Source: Pleurodeles waltl
Lineage: Eukaryota > Chordata > Amphibia > Caudata > Salamandridae
Direction: 5' to 3'
Length of the DNA: 64,000 nt
Assembly (NCBI RefSeq): GCF_031143425.1
Contig: NC_090440.1
Coordinates: 1,268,009,123 to 1,268,073,122 of the forward strand
The translations under genes and the position numbers were made by a program. The number at the start of each line of letters is the position of its first letter. Within the stretch, counting starts at the first letter, position 1. The notes beneath the pieces were generated by a model. The model was not told where the DNA came from. It saw nothing but the letters and a program-made list of their open reading frames with translations, and searched no databases. Positions 1 through 12,800 of this stretch are shown piece by piece.

Positions 1-1720
1 GTAAAGATATGTAAATGTTACCACATCAAACAAGATTACATTAGTGGCCACCATATGCAAAGACTATCAGCGGTGATCACACCAATGCATCAGGCACAAT
101 TGCTAGAAGAAATGGAAAAATACATTGTCATTGTGGAATGCCTTGACATGAGTACCACATAGCTGCCATAGCTACAATGTCCATAAATATTAGTAACAAG
201 TTTCCCAAGACAGTTTTTTTTAATCACTCAAATATGAGATTTAAATATAGTTGTTTGGAAATGTCACAATTTTTCTGCAAACCTCAGTTGAGCTCTGAAA
301 ATACACATATTTCCGTCTTTAATACAAGTGTTCCAATTTTGGTATACATATATTAATTAAATATAGTAAAAATGCTTAATTTAGTTGACTAGGCTACACA
401 GAGGGGTGTGCCACCGGGTCACAAAACTGCCTTATTTCCATATTACGTGGAGCAATGTTTATAAAAAAATATCCCTTTTTTGCTTTAGTGGTAAAACAAA
501 GCTATGGGGAGGCAAATGCCAAAGATTTTGGTAGTTATGCGCTGCGCACGCATGAATGGTCAATTTCTTGGCGCACATATCCTTGGCTGCAGCGCACAGA
601 GACCTTACACTGCCGCACACAGTGGAAAGAAATTAAGAGGGAACATTACCTACAATATTTCAAGAATAACTGCCATTGTGCAAGTCCATTTGTTTACGCA
701 GGCACAACCACCATCACCCACAGAATTACCATAATATTTCAACATTAAGCATAATTAAAAGTGGCGTTTTACTCATAAACCTCAACAAATGTTCATATTT
801 GTGTCATCACTCATTAATCCTAATTGAAAGCTTATAATGTTCCCTTTAATCAGGAATTATTATTTTATATTTAAATATATTAAGCAATCATTAATTCGTG
901 TTCAGATTTCCACTGTAGTAACTGAGTGGAGGACCATCAAGGAATTCCTGGCGCAGGTAGCTGAGGAATTTGGACCTGCATGAAAAAATGCATGCATTTG
1001 CAAATATGCTCTATAAGAAAACAAGCCTTTATGGAGTATCACAGCAGATAAGGCTTAAATGTAGTAATAATCCAATTTATTAAGGAATATGATTCCAATT
1101 GCAAAAAAGAGTGGAACTACTTGATACTGAACAGAAAGGGAATGGTAGTTGTGAGAGGGGACAAGTGTAGTCATGACTATACATCAGCACATCCACAATA
1201 TTTTTTAATGGTACTTTAACATACCCCCAATTTCTTTGTACACTCACGAACTCGTCAGCATGGTATTTAGTGGATCAGAAAATAAACTTTGATGTTTGCT
1301 GTGCGAAATGCTCTGTGTAAAGTGGTATTCCCTTTTGTCATTTACGGCTATGGTTCACTGTTCCAACTTTGATCATAATGAATAACTTTCTCTAAATTGA
1401 ATTGTCCTTTGCGTGGCAATGCAGGAATAATGAATTATTGCTGAGCTTACGAACATACAGTGATACACAAGTCTTGCACCAATAATTTTTTAGAGGAAAG
1501 TCATTGATGAATGTAGAACTGTATTATGCATCAGCTGTGTTTTGGCAACATTTACTTTGGAAGCAACACCTATTGTTTTTGTGTTCCAACATGAATGGAC
1601 TGTACTTATAACGAATGTGAAGCAATGTTTATGAAATCAGCATTAGGGGTGTGTAATTTGTACTATTATGCAAAATGCCTGGAAGATTTTTCAAATAGAT
1701 GCGAACCACAAACCAAGCAT
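1..1720. other. AT-rich stretch, no gene recognised
   Basis: I see no convincing coding signal, RNA gene or bounded repeat here. Open frames (for example 455-748 on +) are short, lack recognisable motifs and have random-looking composition. Confidence 0.6.
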
Positions 1721-1723
1721 TTA

Positions 1724-2387
1724 GGGCCAGATGTACGTCCCATTTTTCTTGTCACAAACAGCCCGATTTGCAGAATCGGGCCATTTGCGATAGGAAAAAC
1801 CATTTTGGTATGTACAGACCCTATTTTGCGATTCGGTAATCTATTTACCGAATCGCAAAATAGGTTTGCGAGTTGTGATCAGGAAGGGGTGTTCCCTTCC
1901 TAATTGCGAGTCGCAGTGCAATGTAGGATTCTTTTGTGGCTGTGAAAACAATAGCAGATAGCACCAGTTTTTAATTGGTGCTAACCCATTTGAAAATGGG
2001 AAGGGGCCTGAGGGGACCCCTTCCTCTTTGTGAATGGTAGCGTAAATATTTTTTCAGAACAGGCAGTGGTCCCATGGACCACTGCCTGCTCTGAAAAAAT
2101 GAAAGGAAAACTTTTCATTTTCGTTTTTGAAATGCATCCCGTTTTCCTTTAAGGAAAACAGGCTGCATTTTTTTTATAAAACTGCTTTATTTAAAAGCAG
2201 TCACGGACATGGTGGTCTGCTGTCCCCAGCAGGCCACCTTCCCTGTGAGGGCGGCCCTTTCCAATGGGGTCGCAAATTGAGACCTACCTCATGAATATTT
2301 ATGAGGTAGGACATTTGTGACCCCATTGGGAATCGCAAACAGTGTCAATTTGCAAGTCGCAAAACCTAATCTTCGCACATGTGACCC
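1724..2387. mobile_element. Hairpin-rich Harbinger-like MITE with TTA target duplication
   Basis: The ends are imperfect terminal inverted repeats: left begins GGGCCAGATGTACG, and the right end read on the other strand begins GGGTCACATGTGCG. TTA lies directly outside both ends (1721-1723 and 2388-2390), the 3-bp duplication expected of PIF/Harbinger elements. The interior is a chain of hairpins. The clearest is 2050-2099, a ~22-bp arm with one mismatch around CCATGG; others are near 1763-1784, 1814-1862, 2221-2256 and 2270-2329. There is no coding capacity. Family assignment rests on TSD length and terminal style, not a search. Confidence 0.75.
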
Positions 2388-2390
2388 TTA

Positions 2391-3995
2391 GTGCTATTTT
2401 TTGCAGAAAATGGGAAAAAGGAAGCAAGGACACATTTTGTGCTGAAAAATCACTGATGGTAAATTGCATCTAATATGAGAAGGAGCTGCTCGAGTTCTGT
2501 TTGTTTGTTGTTCCTGTGCCCCCATGATAGGATTTTTATCCAACTAGGTGCAAAATTCCATTAAAAAATGGCACACCACCATAGTTTGAGGCATTTCACA
2601 TAGTAAACATAATATGAAATGCTGGAAATCTTACAAGATTATGGCAGTGTAAAAAATGTGGTTGTTGGTTGAATGGAGTGTTAACCCTGCTCAAGCAACA
2701 GGCACACTCCTTGCCAGGGAAAACCAGAAATATCACTAATCTAACTTGTGCTTCACCCTCTGGTAATGTGGCACAAAAGCAGTGAGGCTTAACTTAGAGG
2801 CAATGTGTAAAGTATTTATGCAGCACACAAACAGAAATAATGTGAAAACACAACACAAAAAAAATCCCTCACCCATTAAGAAAGATAGAGTAAATCTTCA
2901 TAAATTATTAGACACCATAACAACAAAAATCCAGTCAGTAGAGACAAAGTTATGTCTAAAGTTCAAGGTAAAAACTAGCATCTAAAATGATCAAAGCATC
3001 AACTCCCACATTTAGTAACACATGACTGGTTCAAAGTTGAAAAATATGACAGACTGCAAGGCAGATACAAAAAGTGGATTGGGCCCAGTCAGTGGTTACC
3101 TTTAGACTTTTGACACAAGTTAGCTTGAGATTGTAAAGTTCAGTGGGGAAAAGCTACAGGTGGTGACAGAGATAGAAGTGTTGTTTTAGTTTATTTCATT
3201 GGAAGTCAAAATCTCCAGCGGGCGATCCTATAACTGATGAGAATTCCACGAGGCCGGATATCCCTTTGGAAAAGCTGAACTGAATTTGCTGGTTCGGAGA
3301 AGAAGATAGGGTGAGCCGCCGTGTAGTCAGGCCAATCAGCATTGTACCATGTGACATATGTTGCCTGCACAGAGCCTGGTGGGACTCCAAGTCCCAGGCT
3401 CCTCTTCCCTGATGTCTGCTGTCTGCTGCCCTTCACCTGGGTACAGCCTAAAAGGGGGGTATCCTATAACCCATGCCTGCTTAGGATACTATCCAAATCA
3501 CATACACAACAGTTAGCAGGCAAGGGACGAATTCAATCATAATTTCTAATAACCAATATTAACTCTTGGTTTCAGGGGGTAAATTATTTGCCCTTATTTA
3601 TTTCATAAATTCACAGTAATGCAACATCAGGCTCATTGGAGAGACACCTGTCTCTATCTCTATACACAAATCTCCATACAAATATTTACATCTAGCATAT
3701 AAAACATAAATACATATTCATATAACATTCTCATATAACAAAAATCATAACAATAATACAAACAAATAATACACAAAATACAAAAAATGCAAAAAAGGTG
3801 TGCCCGTCTTAAAAGCTTAAACAAATAGTCACTATAACACAGTTCACAATGTGATCTAGTATCAAATGGTAACCAAGGGCCTAACACCCAGCTGAACAAT
3901 ACCTAGATGTTTTTTGGGTAGGTGTTGTGTAGTGTTCACCCATTTATACGTCTCAGTTCATTATAATACAAGACCCTTGATTCCATTAAAGAGAT
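2391..3995. other. Unrecognised non-coding DNA
   Basis: No bounded element or gene was identified. A moderately GC-rich patch at about 3180-3540 stands out from AT-rich surroundings but has no terminal repeats or motif I can name. The ORFs on both strands there are short and overlap each other. Confidence 0.5.
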
Positions 3996-4036
3996 GTCGA
4001 CGCGTTTCGGCCTAGCACTCAAGGCCTCTTCAGGAC
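3996..4036 (-). repeat. CCTGAAG-stem-CGAAACGCGTC motif, copy 1
   Basis: Read on the minus strand: CCTGAAGAGGCCTT, a short loop, AGGCC, then GAAACGCGTCGAC. The AAGGCCT/AGGCC arms can pair. The same pattern, with different but still complementary arms, occurs at 23838-23880 (+) and 40229-40265 (-). I do not know which repeat family carries it. Confidence 0.6.
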
Positions 4037-4719
4037 TGTCAGGGGGCACTGGCAACACTACAAGAATTAACACATATTACAATCATCCTGATTCAATAAA
4101 TACTTCTGCCATCCTCCACCAAATGTGTATAGTATTAATACCAAGCTGTCACCACTCAATCCATGTGTATCTTAATTAAAACAATTATCATGCTCTTAAC
4201 GAAAATCAAGCAATACCGTTAATCGTCCTATACCTGTATTTAATGCTGCTTCCTAATCATAACACCGTAGTCAAAGAGTCTTTTAACAAAAGTGTCACCA
4301 AAAGTAACCCTTAACCCCTTACTAGTGGGGCAAAAAAATGCTCAATTGCACTATGGGTCATACCTTTCTTAACGTTTTAATTACTATCCAACCTTCCAAA
4401 TTAATGTCCTCTTCCTTTGTTGGTTTAACTCCTAAGACCAAAGGTAGAACAGGATCAAATTAAAGAGCCTGTATCTCCTATGTTTCAAAAACACCACAGT
4501 GGGCTCCAAGTGAGCTGATCTACCCAAGGATCATGTTCTTACCTAATTAGCCGTGCTACTCAATTTTAGGTAAATCCAAGGAATGTTGGGGCCTGAAAAC
4601 AACATAGGTAACTTTAGATGAAAACGTCCTGGTCTATGGACTAATCCATTATCCTTATTAATGAAACTGCTCAGATCACCAAGCTCGATAATAGTTTACT
4701 TACTAGTGCTGGGTAGTAT
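4037..4719. other. Unrecognised non-coding DNA before LINE copy 1
   Basis: AT-rich sequence with no gene or bounded repeat recognised. No target duplication matching the 3' end of the downstream LINE was found. Confidence 0.5.
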
Positions 4720-4762
4720 TCTAAAAATCCTGTTTTACATTGTGCTGTAGTTCTACTCCTCA

Positions 4763-6037
4763 ATGGGGAAGCGCAAGGCGAAATGCAGCCCTGCATTTGG
4801 CTCTGTCAAATCCAAAATACCTAAAACCAATAAGGCCATGCTACCACACACCAATTGTGTTGCTAAGGAAATAGACGACCTGATTGAAGAGGTAGAACAG
4901 ATCTTAAATAATGAGCGGGTCTGACGAAAGGAGCCGAAATCCGGTACTCTCATTCCGTTTTTAACTTCTAGATCGCATACTGCTCCCAATTCGCAAACTG
5001 TTGCTTCACCACATCAGGTGCCAGCCTGCCAAGGCCCCATTAACATTAGCAGTTCTTCTACTCTCTCCGCAATTCACCTCGATTCCGAAGCATTAAAAGC
5101 CAACGCAACATACCCTACAATTCCTTACTCTAATCGTTTTTCTTCTTTGGCCCCCCAAGATCTGGAAAATCCTCGACTAACTTCCATGACTTCGCTACCC
5201 ACGGAGAGTGCTCCCCTGCAAAATGACTTGCTAGCACTGGTGTCTAGCCTTAAGAGCGAAGTAGGTGAGCTGAAATCTTTACTGCTTGAAAGAACCACTC
5301 TTCTCAAAAGCAAACATCTTCTCCCTACTTGTGAGCCCAAGCCAAATCCTGCGACAAGCAAACATTCATTTGCAAAAGGCGTTTAGTCAACTGGGCCCCT
5401 GCCACCGCCAGCAAGTGCAGCAGGCTTTATGGAAGGGCAGTGTCCCCATAGCCGGTATATGTCTCCTCTCGAAAGTAATATTCCTCTTCCTTCTAATGTC
5501 CTTCTTAAATGGGACACTACTAAAGCTTCCCGCCAAAATTCTAATCTAACTAATAATAACTATATATACATGTGCAATGTTCCATTTTTGCCTCCAAACA
5601 CGCGAGAAGATAAAGCCTCACTAGTCAACAAGGTCTCACACTGGCTGAGATACGTCATAGGCTGTGGTTCAGTCATTCATGATGACATTTTATCTGCCAA
5701 ATATGTAAATGGTCTTCCTGGTTGCCGGGACTTCATAAAACTCAATTTCAAAAATCCCCATCTGGTAACAGGTCTCCTAGATATGGAAGCACGCAATACA
5801 AATAGGAAGTCTTCTGCTATTTTTCTCAGCGTTAGCCGCCCCACTGCCGGTCACATGCAGCCAAATTCTTCCTTCAGATCAGCCAACCTGGTCTTGAGCC
5901 GTTCTGCAGACTACCAAGACCAGGTCTTCAAAGGCTTACCATCTGATCTAGCTCCTACGATCAGCTCCGGTCCTGTCTCTAGTGGCCAAACAGTACGTGA
6001 TCTCGATTTCCAGGGGGCTACTTCTGACATTGATTGA
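4763..6037 (+). pseudogene. LINE ORF1 (nucleic-acid-binding protein), frameshifted
   Basis: The start is set by homology with copy 2: both begin M-x-K-R-K-A followed by a conserved E-I-D-[DN]-L-I-E-E-V-E segment. Here a TGA near 4922 and a frame change break the N-terminal part. The frame resumes at about 5018 with L-L-A-L-V-S-S-L-K-S-E-V-G-E-L-K-S-L-L, a probable coiled-coil segment, and shifts again near 5386. The C-terminal region (about 5560-5820) has the conserved YMCNVPFLPP, LVNKVSHWLR and CGSVIHDDI blocks shared with the other two copies in this window. ORF1 proteins of this kind are thought to bind element RNA; the exact fold is not identified here. Confidence 0.75.
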
Positions 6038-6178
6038 CTATGTTTCACTAATCCTTGCATTTCCATTTTAAGCCCAGATTCACCGGCTATAGGTTCTTCA
6101 CCCAATTTACCTAGTCCAGGTGTCGTCCCTTCGCTGGATCTACAATCTGATACCATTAATAATTTTACAAATCCACTC

Positions 6179-9100
6179 ATGGTGAAGTTTATTGACAGCC
6201 ATCCTACAGACGACATTCTCCTGAAATCAAGCTGCTCCACTGCCCAGACAACAGGCAAATTTCTGTCCTGGAACGTGGCTGGCATTAATGGCAAACTTGC
6301 TGACACTGAGTGGGGGGCATTTGTCGAAAACTTTAATGTCTGTATGTTTCAGGAAACTTGGGCAAAACACTGCAAGTATAGTCAGGGATTTAGCTCCTTT
6401 TTTAAACCAGCTAAGCCATCTTTAGCAGGTAGGGCAGTAGGGGGCTTATGTACCTGGGTAAAATTGACAGAGGTGGGAGGAACAAAGGAGATATATGTGG
6501 ATTCCTATGGTATTTTGGCTATTGCCATCCAACCATACTCAGGCTCCCCTGTTCTCTGTATACAGATCTACAGTAGGCCGGGACCCTCCAACCATCGCTC
6601 AACTACTATTGAGCTATTGAATACTTTAATCCCGGACCTCCGTCTTAAATACCATATTATAATAGCAGGGGATTTTAATGTCCAACTCAAATTTAATTCA
6701 GACCTCATAGAGGTTATGCAGCCTGAAAATAGTGTATGGAACATTCCTCCCAATTCCATTCAACAAAATTCATATAAACCTTGTGTTAGGGCTACGCAGA
6801 TATTAGACCATATGACATCTCATGGTCTCCGTCTTGGTAACGGCCGCTTTCCAGCTGACACTCCCGCCAGACCAACCTTCTTCAGGGGTCTATATAGCAA
6901 TAAACTGGATTACATTTTCTTTGATTTAAGAGTTTGGCACGACATATTAGACGTGGAAGTAGGTAATCCACATACTAGTGATCATGCCCCTCTCCAGATC
7001 ACGTATAAGAGATCTCTCTTAGCAGGAGCTGTATTTCCTGCTTCTTCTGTTGTTATGGAGCTGTCTAGCAATAGGCGCACGGAAAGATGGGACTCCTTTG
7101 AGAGATCGAGCAAGCTTCGAGAAAAACTGTGTGCTTTAATTTCTTCCCACCAGTTATTTGATGATAGCCTTATTTTTGCTCCAACCGAAGTTACGTCTCT
7201 CCATTTGGACCTCTTTGCTACCCTGAAAGAGTTGTTTTCCAAATGTGCTAGGCCATCGACCAACTCTTGTGCCCAACCCTGCTCTAAATGGTTTAACAAG
7301 AGGTGTGGAGAGGCAAAAAATACCTTGGTTAATGTGTTAAGGACAAAGGACAGACTAGGTATTATCAATGCTAGATGCCATTATGCTTCTACATGCAATA
7401 AGAGCAAACATGAGTACGAAGAGGGGCTTTGGAGTGATCTATTTGAGGCAGCTAGGGCCCACGACTCCAAAGGTCATCTCACTCGCCCACGTCCTCCTTG
7501 CCTCCCTTCACATTGAATGAAACTGCGCTGGCCATCACTGCTCAAAAAGCAGCGAAGGCCCCAGGGTCGGATGGGATCCCTTCTGATATGTTTAAAGCGG
7601 ATCAGAACACCTGGAGTCCGTACATTAACAGGCTTTCTAACACCATTTTGACTACTAGATCCTACCCTGACTCATGGAAAGAGGCAATTATTGTGCCCAT
7701 CTATAAGAAAGGAGAGAGGAATTCCCCGGGAAATTATAGACCCATCAGCCTTCTCGACAACCTTCAAAAAATATTTTGCCATTAACTGTTGGGCAGGCTG
7801 AGCAAATGGATAGTGGAAAACCAAATCCTAAACCACCTCCAAGCGGGCTTCAGAGAAAAAATCAGTACAATAGACCAGATATTCCGCTTTATTTCCATCA
7901 AATGGAAAGTTGTCGATGGGGACTTGGGTCATCTATTCGTAGCATTTGTTGACCTAAAATCAGCTTTCGATTTAGTACCCCGCTACAAATTGTGGGAGGT
8001 CTTGTCTAAAATGGGAGTCCCTTGCTCTATTTTAAATATCATTAGAGATCTCTATACTGGTAATTATGGCAGAATTAGATGGGGTCGGCAAGGTGAATTA
8101 ACTGAAAAATTCCCTACTGCTCGTGGCGTGAGACAAGGCTGTGTACTCGCCCCTACCCTATTTCTTCTTTTCATAAATGCATGCATTCCCTATCTCATGG
8201 AGTGTTCCACCGATGCCCCCAAATTAGGAGGGCAGAAGATCCCCTGCCTCCTATTTGCTGATGACACCTTGTTGATATCCCAAACAGCCACAGGTCTTTC
8301 AACCCTGCTTTCGAGGTTCATGGACTTCTGTAACGACCATGGCCTGGAAATTAACCGACTAAAAACTAAGTGTATGGTGTTTGGGGACAAAAAAGGCAGG
8401 ATGCGGCGACCCATTTACTTAGAGGGCGCCGCGTTGGAAAGAGTTGGCAATTTCGATTACCTAGGCCTGAAACTAGAAGACTTGCACAAGTGGTATTCTC
8501 ATCTTCAGAAAGCAAACTTCCGCTTGAAACAACGGGCGAGTGGTATTGTAAGATTTGCAGCTAGATCTCCTAGCTTTGCCATGACGCCCGCTATTGAAAT
8601 TTATAAATCACAAGCAAGGGGGGGGGCCTTTATGGAGCCAAACTGTGGGGCCACTGCAATTTAGACGATCTGACAAAGGTGGAAAACTCTTTTTTAAGGT
8701 CGTTGTTAAGAGTTCCTTCCAGCACCCCAATGCTCCCTATTCGAATGGATCTAAATCTGCCTCCCATTAGTCAGATCGCTGCTCTCAGGCCTTTATTGTT
8801 TTGGATTCGCCTATGGTCACTAGACTCTCTTATTCCCTATAGATGTGGGCTAGTCACCCTGATGGCCAATAACACTAGTTCAAAAATCAAGTGGTGTGCG
8901 TATGTAGAACGGACCTTCACACTACTTGGTTTGGGGTCTTATTGAAAGGATCCGCCATCTATTCCAAAAAATGCAATACAGACATTGAAGGATGCATTTT
9001 GGCTCTATGTCCAACTTTCACAATTGTCTGCTGTTTCATCATCTTCCATGACGGGCAGTTTTTTACAAATCAAATGCCACTATGAATCTGCGCAATATAT

Positions 9101-9487
9101 GGACATAGTACTCTCTCCACGTGCACGTGCATTGTTTATTAGATTTAGGATAGGCTCTCTTCCTCTGCGCATCCTAACACACAAATAGACTAACACTAGT
9201 TGCACTTCTAAGATGTGCCCGATGGGCTGTGCAGGGAAGAATCCATAACCCATGTCCTCTTCCAATGTCCTGCATACCATAAACAGAGAGTCAGTTGGAT
9301 TATTCCTTTATGTAGGAAAATGGGTTTTAAGAGCTGCTCACTGGCTTTGAGAATTCTTAAATCTGATTCATCTGTTTTAGTGGCTTGTTGTCTGGCAAAA
9401 TATTTAGATTCTATTTGGCACTGTAGACAGAACACGCTTAAAAAAATAGAGGAAAACTTAACAATAGACGTGGGGAGTGGCTACTGA
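6179..9487 (+). pseudogene. LINE ORF2: APE endonuclease, reverse transcriptase, Cys/His tail (broken)
   Basis: The endonuclease is read at 6250-7010: SWNVAG, QETW, AGDFN and TSDHAPL carry the expected N, E, D/N and H catalytic residues. The reverse transcriptase (7500-8664) has APGSDGIPSD, FVDLKSAFDLVPR (motif A), GVRQGCVLAPTLF (motif B) and FADDTLL (motif C). An in-frame TAA interrupts it at 7783-7785. A run of nine G at 8618-8626 shifts the frame, after which the thumb region resumes (8679-8945). The C-terminal region (9215-9487) is more decayed. The element would cut target DNA and copy its RNA at the nick (target-primed reverse transcription). The region from about 7440 to 7500 lacks ~110 nt present in copy 2. 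Confidence 0.85.
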
Positions 9488-9850
9488 CGAACCCATCCGT
9501 GAATCTTAATGTATGCACTTATCACTTTTCAAATGTATTTTTTATGTTTAGATACTTTTATATTTTTATATAGAAATGTTTTATTTTATGTGATATGTCT
9601 GGTTAGTTTTGTATTTGACTTTTGATACCTATCATGCAAAATCCTGCATTTTTAAACGATCATATAATCATATAATACGGTATGAATTTTCAAAGGGACA
9701 ATGCTTACGCTTAACATTTTTTATATAGTTCAATTTTTTATGTCTGAAATTTTTTATACATAGCTTGTTGCCTTGTAAAACTATGAAACTGTGAATTGTG
9801 GTGTGCTTTTATGGTTTTTACTTTTACCGAAAAAAAAGCTAACGAACGAA

Positions 9851-12800
9851 CAGACATATGTATTAAAAAGGAAATTTTAGGTCTGGCAAGGGTTTTATTT
9901 TGACAATTTAAAAAGGCAGTTTAAAACTACCCACAGGCTGCAACTACACAATAAGTGCTGTGGACGGACTAGTAGCATTTAATTTACAGGCACTGGGGAC
10001 AGGTAGTACCACATTTACTAGGAACTTATAAGCAAATGAAATGTGCCAATTGGGTGTAAGCCATTTTTACCATGTTTTAGGGAGTGAGCACAAGCACTTT
10101 AGCACTGGTTAGCAGCCATAAAGCACACAGAATACGAAGGCCAGCAAAACTAGGCTCAGAAAGCAGGAGGCGTGAAGGCAAAATGTTTGGGGGACTATCA
10201 CCCAAGGATGTCCGATGTAACACCTAATGTCATAATACACTCTACATCAGCACTTTATACAAACCAAAAAACAAGTTCTCACCTAAACCAAGTATGAATT
10301 TCGCATAGTTGTGATTTTTTCCTTTGTTGTGGTTTTGCTTCTGGTTAAAGCAAATTCTCAGTAGAGCATGCAGCGTTTCACTTTTAGTATATTTTCACTC
10401 CCTTGATGAAGGGAGTCAAACAATCTAGTGACACAAAATGTAAACGTCTGCTCAAGCATTACCTGTATCAATTCACTGGAACAGTACGTCACACTCAAAT
10501 CTTCATAAAACAAAACAACAACACTTTTCAAACCATGGAATACACCAAACCGCACAACCATCACTCTGCAGCTGTATTATGTCTTATGCCACTGCTCCTA
10601 GGTCCCCAGGCACAGGTCACTCTCACTGTCGCTGATAGCAAACTTCTAAGTAACATGCAAGCACATAGTTTCTAGTCTCTCCTACATATTTTCTCAAATG
10701 AAGAAAGTATTCAGCCTGCAGAGCCCCATTAGATTAGGTGATAGACTTTGTGGCTGCAATTGCATGCAGCCACCTCCTCACCAAATCATCCCATGGAAAC
10801 ACAATGGTGCCCTTTCTAAAAATGCCTGCTTACATTTGAAAAACATTGTCAGGACTTCCCATTGTTCACTACCACCAGTGTCTCCAAGTTGTAAGAAGCT
10901 AGGCTGTATGAAACAGTGTGTGATAGCAATAAGATAAGGCATCCTGCTGTCATGTGTGTCCAATTTTAGCAGTGCCTTCAGTAGCAAACTCTGCACCCCC
11001 AGCTCCAGATGAAACACTATATCAGCCTTGCGTTATCAATGCGCCAAAGTGCACAGTGACACACACAGTGACACAGAGTCACTACTTCCCATGGGGGAGC
11101 TGAGAAGACTGTGATTAGATTTATGGCCATGCGTACCCAGTGTCAAAGTATTCCTCTTTAGTACTGGGAATGTGAGGTGATGCCAAAGTTACTGGACTCT
11201 GTCTTAGTGGAAGGATTTATCAAGTTGGAGAGTTACTAGAATGTTAATTTGTTAACTGCTGAAGGCACACTTTGACATAAATGCACTGCCTCCTTGCTGT
11301 TGCTCAGAGTGGACATGCACAGATGCTGTAGTATTTAAACATAGGAGACACATACATGTTACAGATGAGGAAAGGAGGGGCTACTCTCAATAAACATCAA
11401 ATCCAGCTTTGTAGAAATGCTGCAGAAGAAGTCACTGCTGTAAATAAATGGGATCTCATGTTTGGATGAAGCTAAAACACAAATTCAAATTCCTGTCAAA
11501 CACTTATTTTGCAACAGATGCAGTATTCATTGGTTGTTTAAATATCCCACCCTTACTAGCGTGCTGAAAAACCCAAAGTCATCGTGAGAGACTCTGCAGC
11601 TGACTGGGGACGGTGGGGCTAGATGTACTCACAGGCCCAAGTATTGTCATCAAAGCACAAGAGCTGCTTGGCCAAATAGGGCTTGCATGACCCTGGAAGA
11701 TGCTCCCTTGGCTGGTTACTTATTGCTTTTCCAGGCTACAGGCATCAAGTATAAAAGGCCTCAACACCTGGGCCCAGACACCCCAAAGCATGGAGTTTCA
11801 CTGCTGGCTCAGTAAACATCGGAAACAGTATTGAGGAACTGTAATTGTGTATTTCAAAAAGTTATCAGAATAACACAGATTAACACCTCTGTCGTAAGAG
11901 CACAAAAGTCCATAAATCTAAAAAGAAGGGGTGATGGATGGGGGGTTGGCTAATAGATGATGAAGTCCACTCCCATGTAAATTAATACTAACTTGACAGG
12001 CTTTGTTGTGTTCATAAAGGCCACTATTATTGATGCCTTTCTGTGCCAGATGAATCATACTAGTTTTCTGCTGGCATTGGCACGTTTATTAGGATGCCTA
12101 TGGTCTATAGCTGTGGTGTTTTGATGCATGGGTTGTGGTCTGGATTTTTGACAGCTGCACATTAGTGCTATTGCTACCACCTACTCAGACTTCCCGCCAT
12201 GTGTGCTACAGCACAGACATGTCTTTATTACACAGGCTGCAATCTCTCCCTGTGCTGTGGTCTCCTGGTCCATGCACCTGAGTAGCTGCTATAGAATGTG
12301 CCAAACATAGCTTCATTCTACCCTCCAAGCATACAACTATCTATAGACCACCATCAATACTTTCCTCTTCTTGCATTCTATTCTAAGCACCCGAGATCAC
12401 TGTCCTATGTCCTCCCTCTTGATCTTGCCAAACATTGCTTCCACGGTTGCTTTCCCTGCTAGTTTATATTACCACTCTGAGTTCTAGTAACCCTGTGCTC
12501 ACTTACTGCCCTCATGTACAGACTCATCTCCACAGGGGGTGTTGGTCTGGCTGCTGGATTTACTGCTCATAGTTTGAATAAGATAAACCTTGTAGAATTG
12601 ATTAGGTTCCACTCTCAACTACTGCACCACCTCATCCCTTCCACATTGCAATTCCATCTCTATCAGCAACCTTATTAATCCACATCTAAAAGAGTGCAAT
12701 CAACATGGCCCTCTTTCCCAAGATCCTCCTACCACCCACCAGCAATCTTCCATACCCTTCTGGGCCTATCTTTTCTCCACGCTGTAATGTTGACTTGGCT

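Larger units (their letters stand above)
4720..9850 (+). mobile_element. APE-type LINE, copy 1 (forward, 5'-truncated, inactive)
   Basis: A non-LTR retrotransposon with two ORFs: an ORF1 protein with a coiled coil, and an ORF2 with apurinic endonuclease, reverse transcriptase and a C-terminal Cys/His motif. Comparison with the second copy at 29331-35702 shows that this one keeps only a few dozen bases upstream of ORF1 and lacks the GC-rich 5' UTR repeats. It has several stops and frameshifts plus a deletion of roughly 110 nt near 7450-7500. The 3' UTR (9485-9850) ends in a degenerate form of the tail ACCGAAATAAAG seen in copy 2, not a long poly(A). The left boundary is approximate and no TSD was found. 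Clade is uncertain. Confidence 0.85.

Noticed and set aside
455..748. 97-codon ORF near the left edge
   Set aside because: No recognised motif, overlapped by another frame of similar length, and no supporting context.
3180..3640. A possible solo LTR (GC-richer patch beginning TG)
   Set aside because: No matching CA end, no target duplication, no primer-binding or polypurine site could be identified.
6179..9487. An endogenous retrovirus pol gene
   Set aside because: RT motifs are joined to an APE endonuclease and a C-terminal Cys/His motif, with no protease, RNase H, integrase or LTRs, so it is a LINE.
4720..9850. Target-site duplication for LINE copy 1
   Set aside because: I compared the sequence around 4700-4740 with that after 9850 and found no convincing direct repeat; the left edge is probably truncated or blurred.
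10358..11017. Possible small genes in the 10-11 kb region
   Set aside because: Overlapping frames on both strands, no motif and no splice-supported extension.
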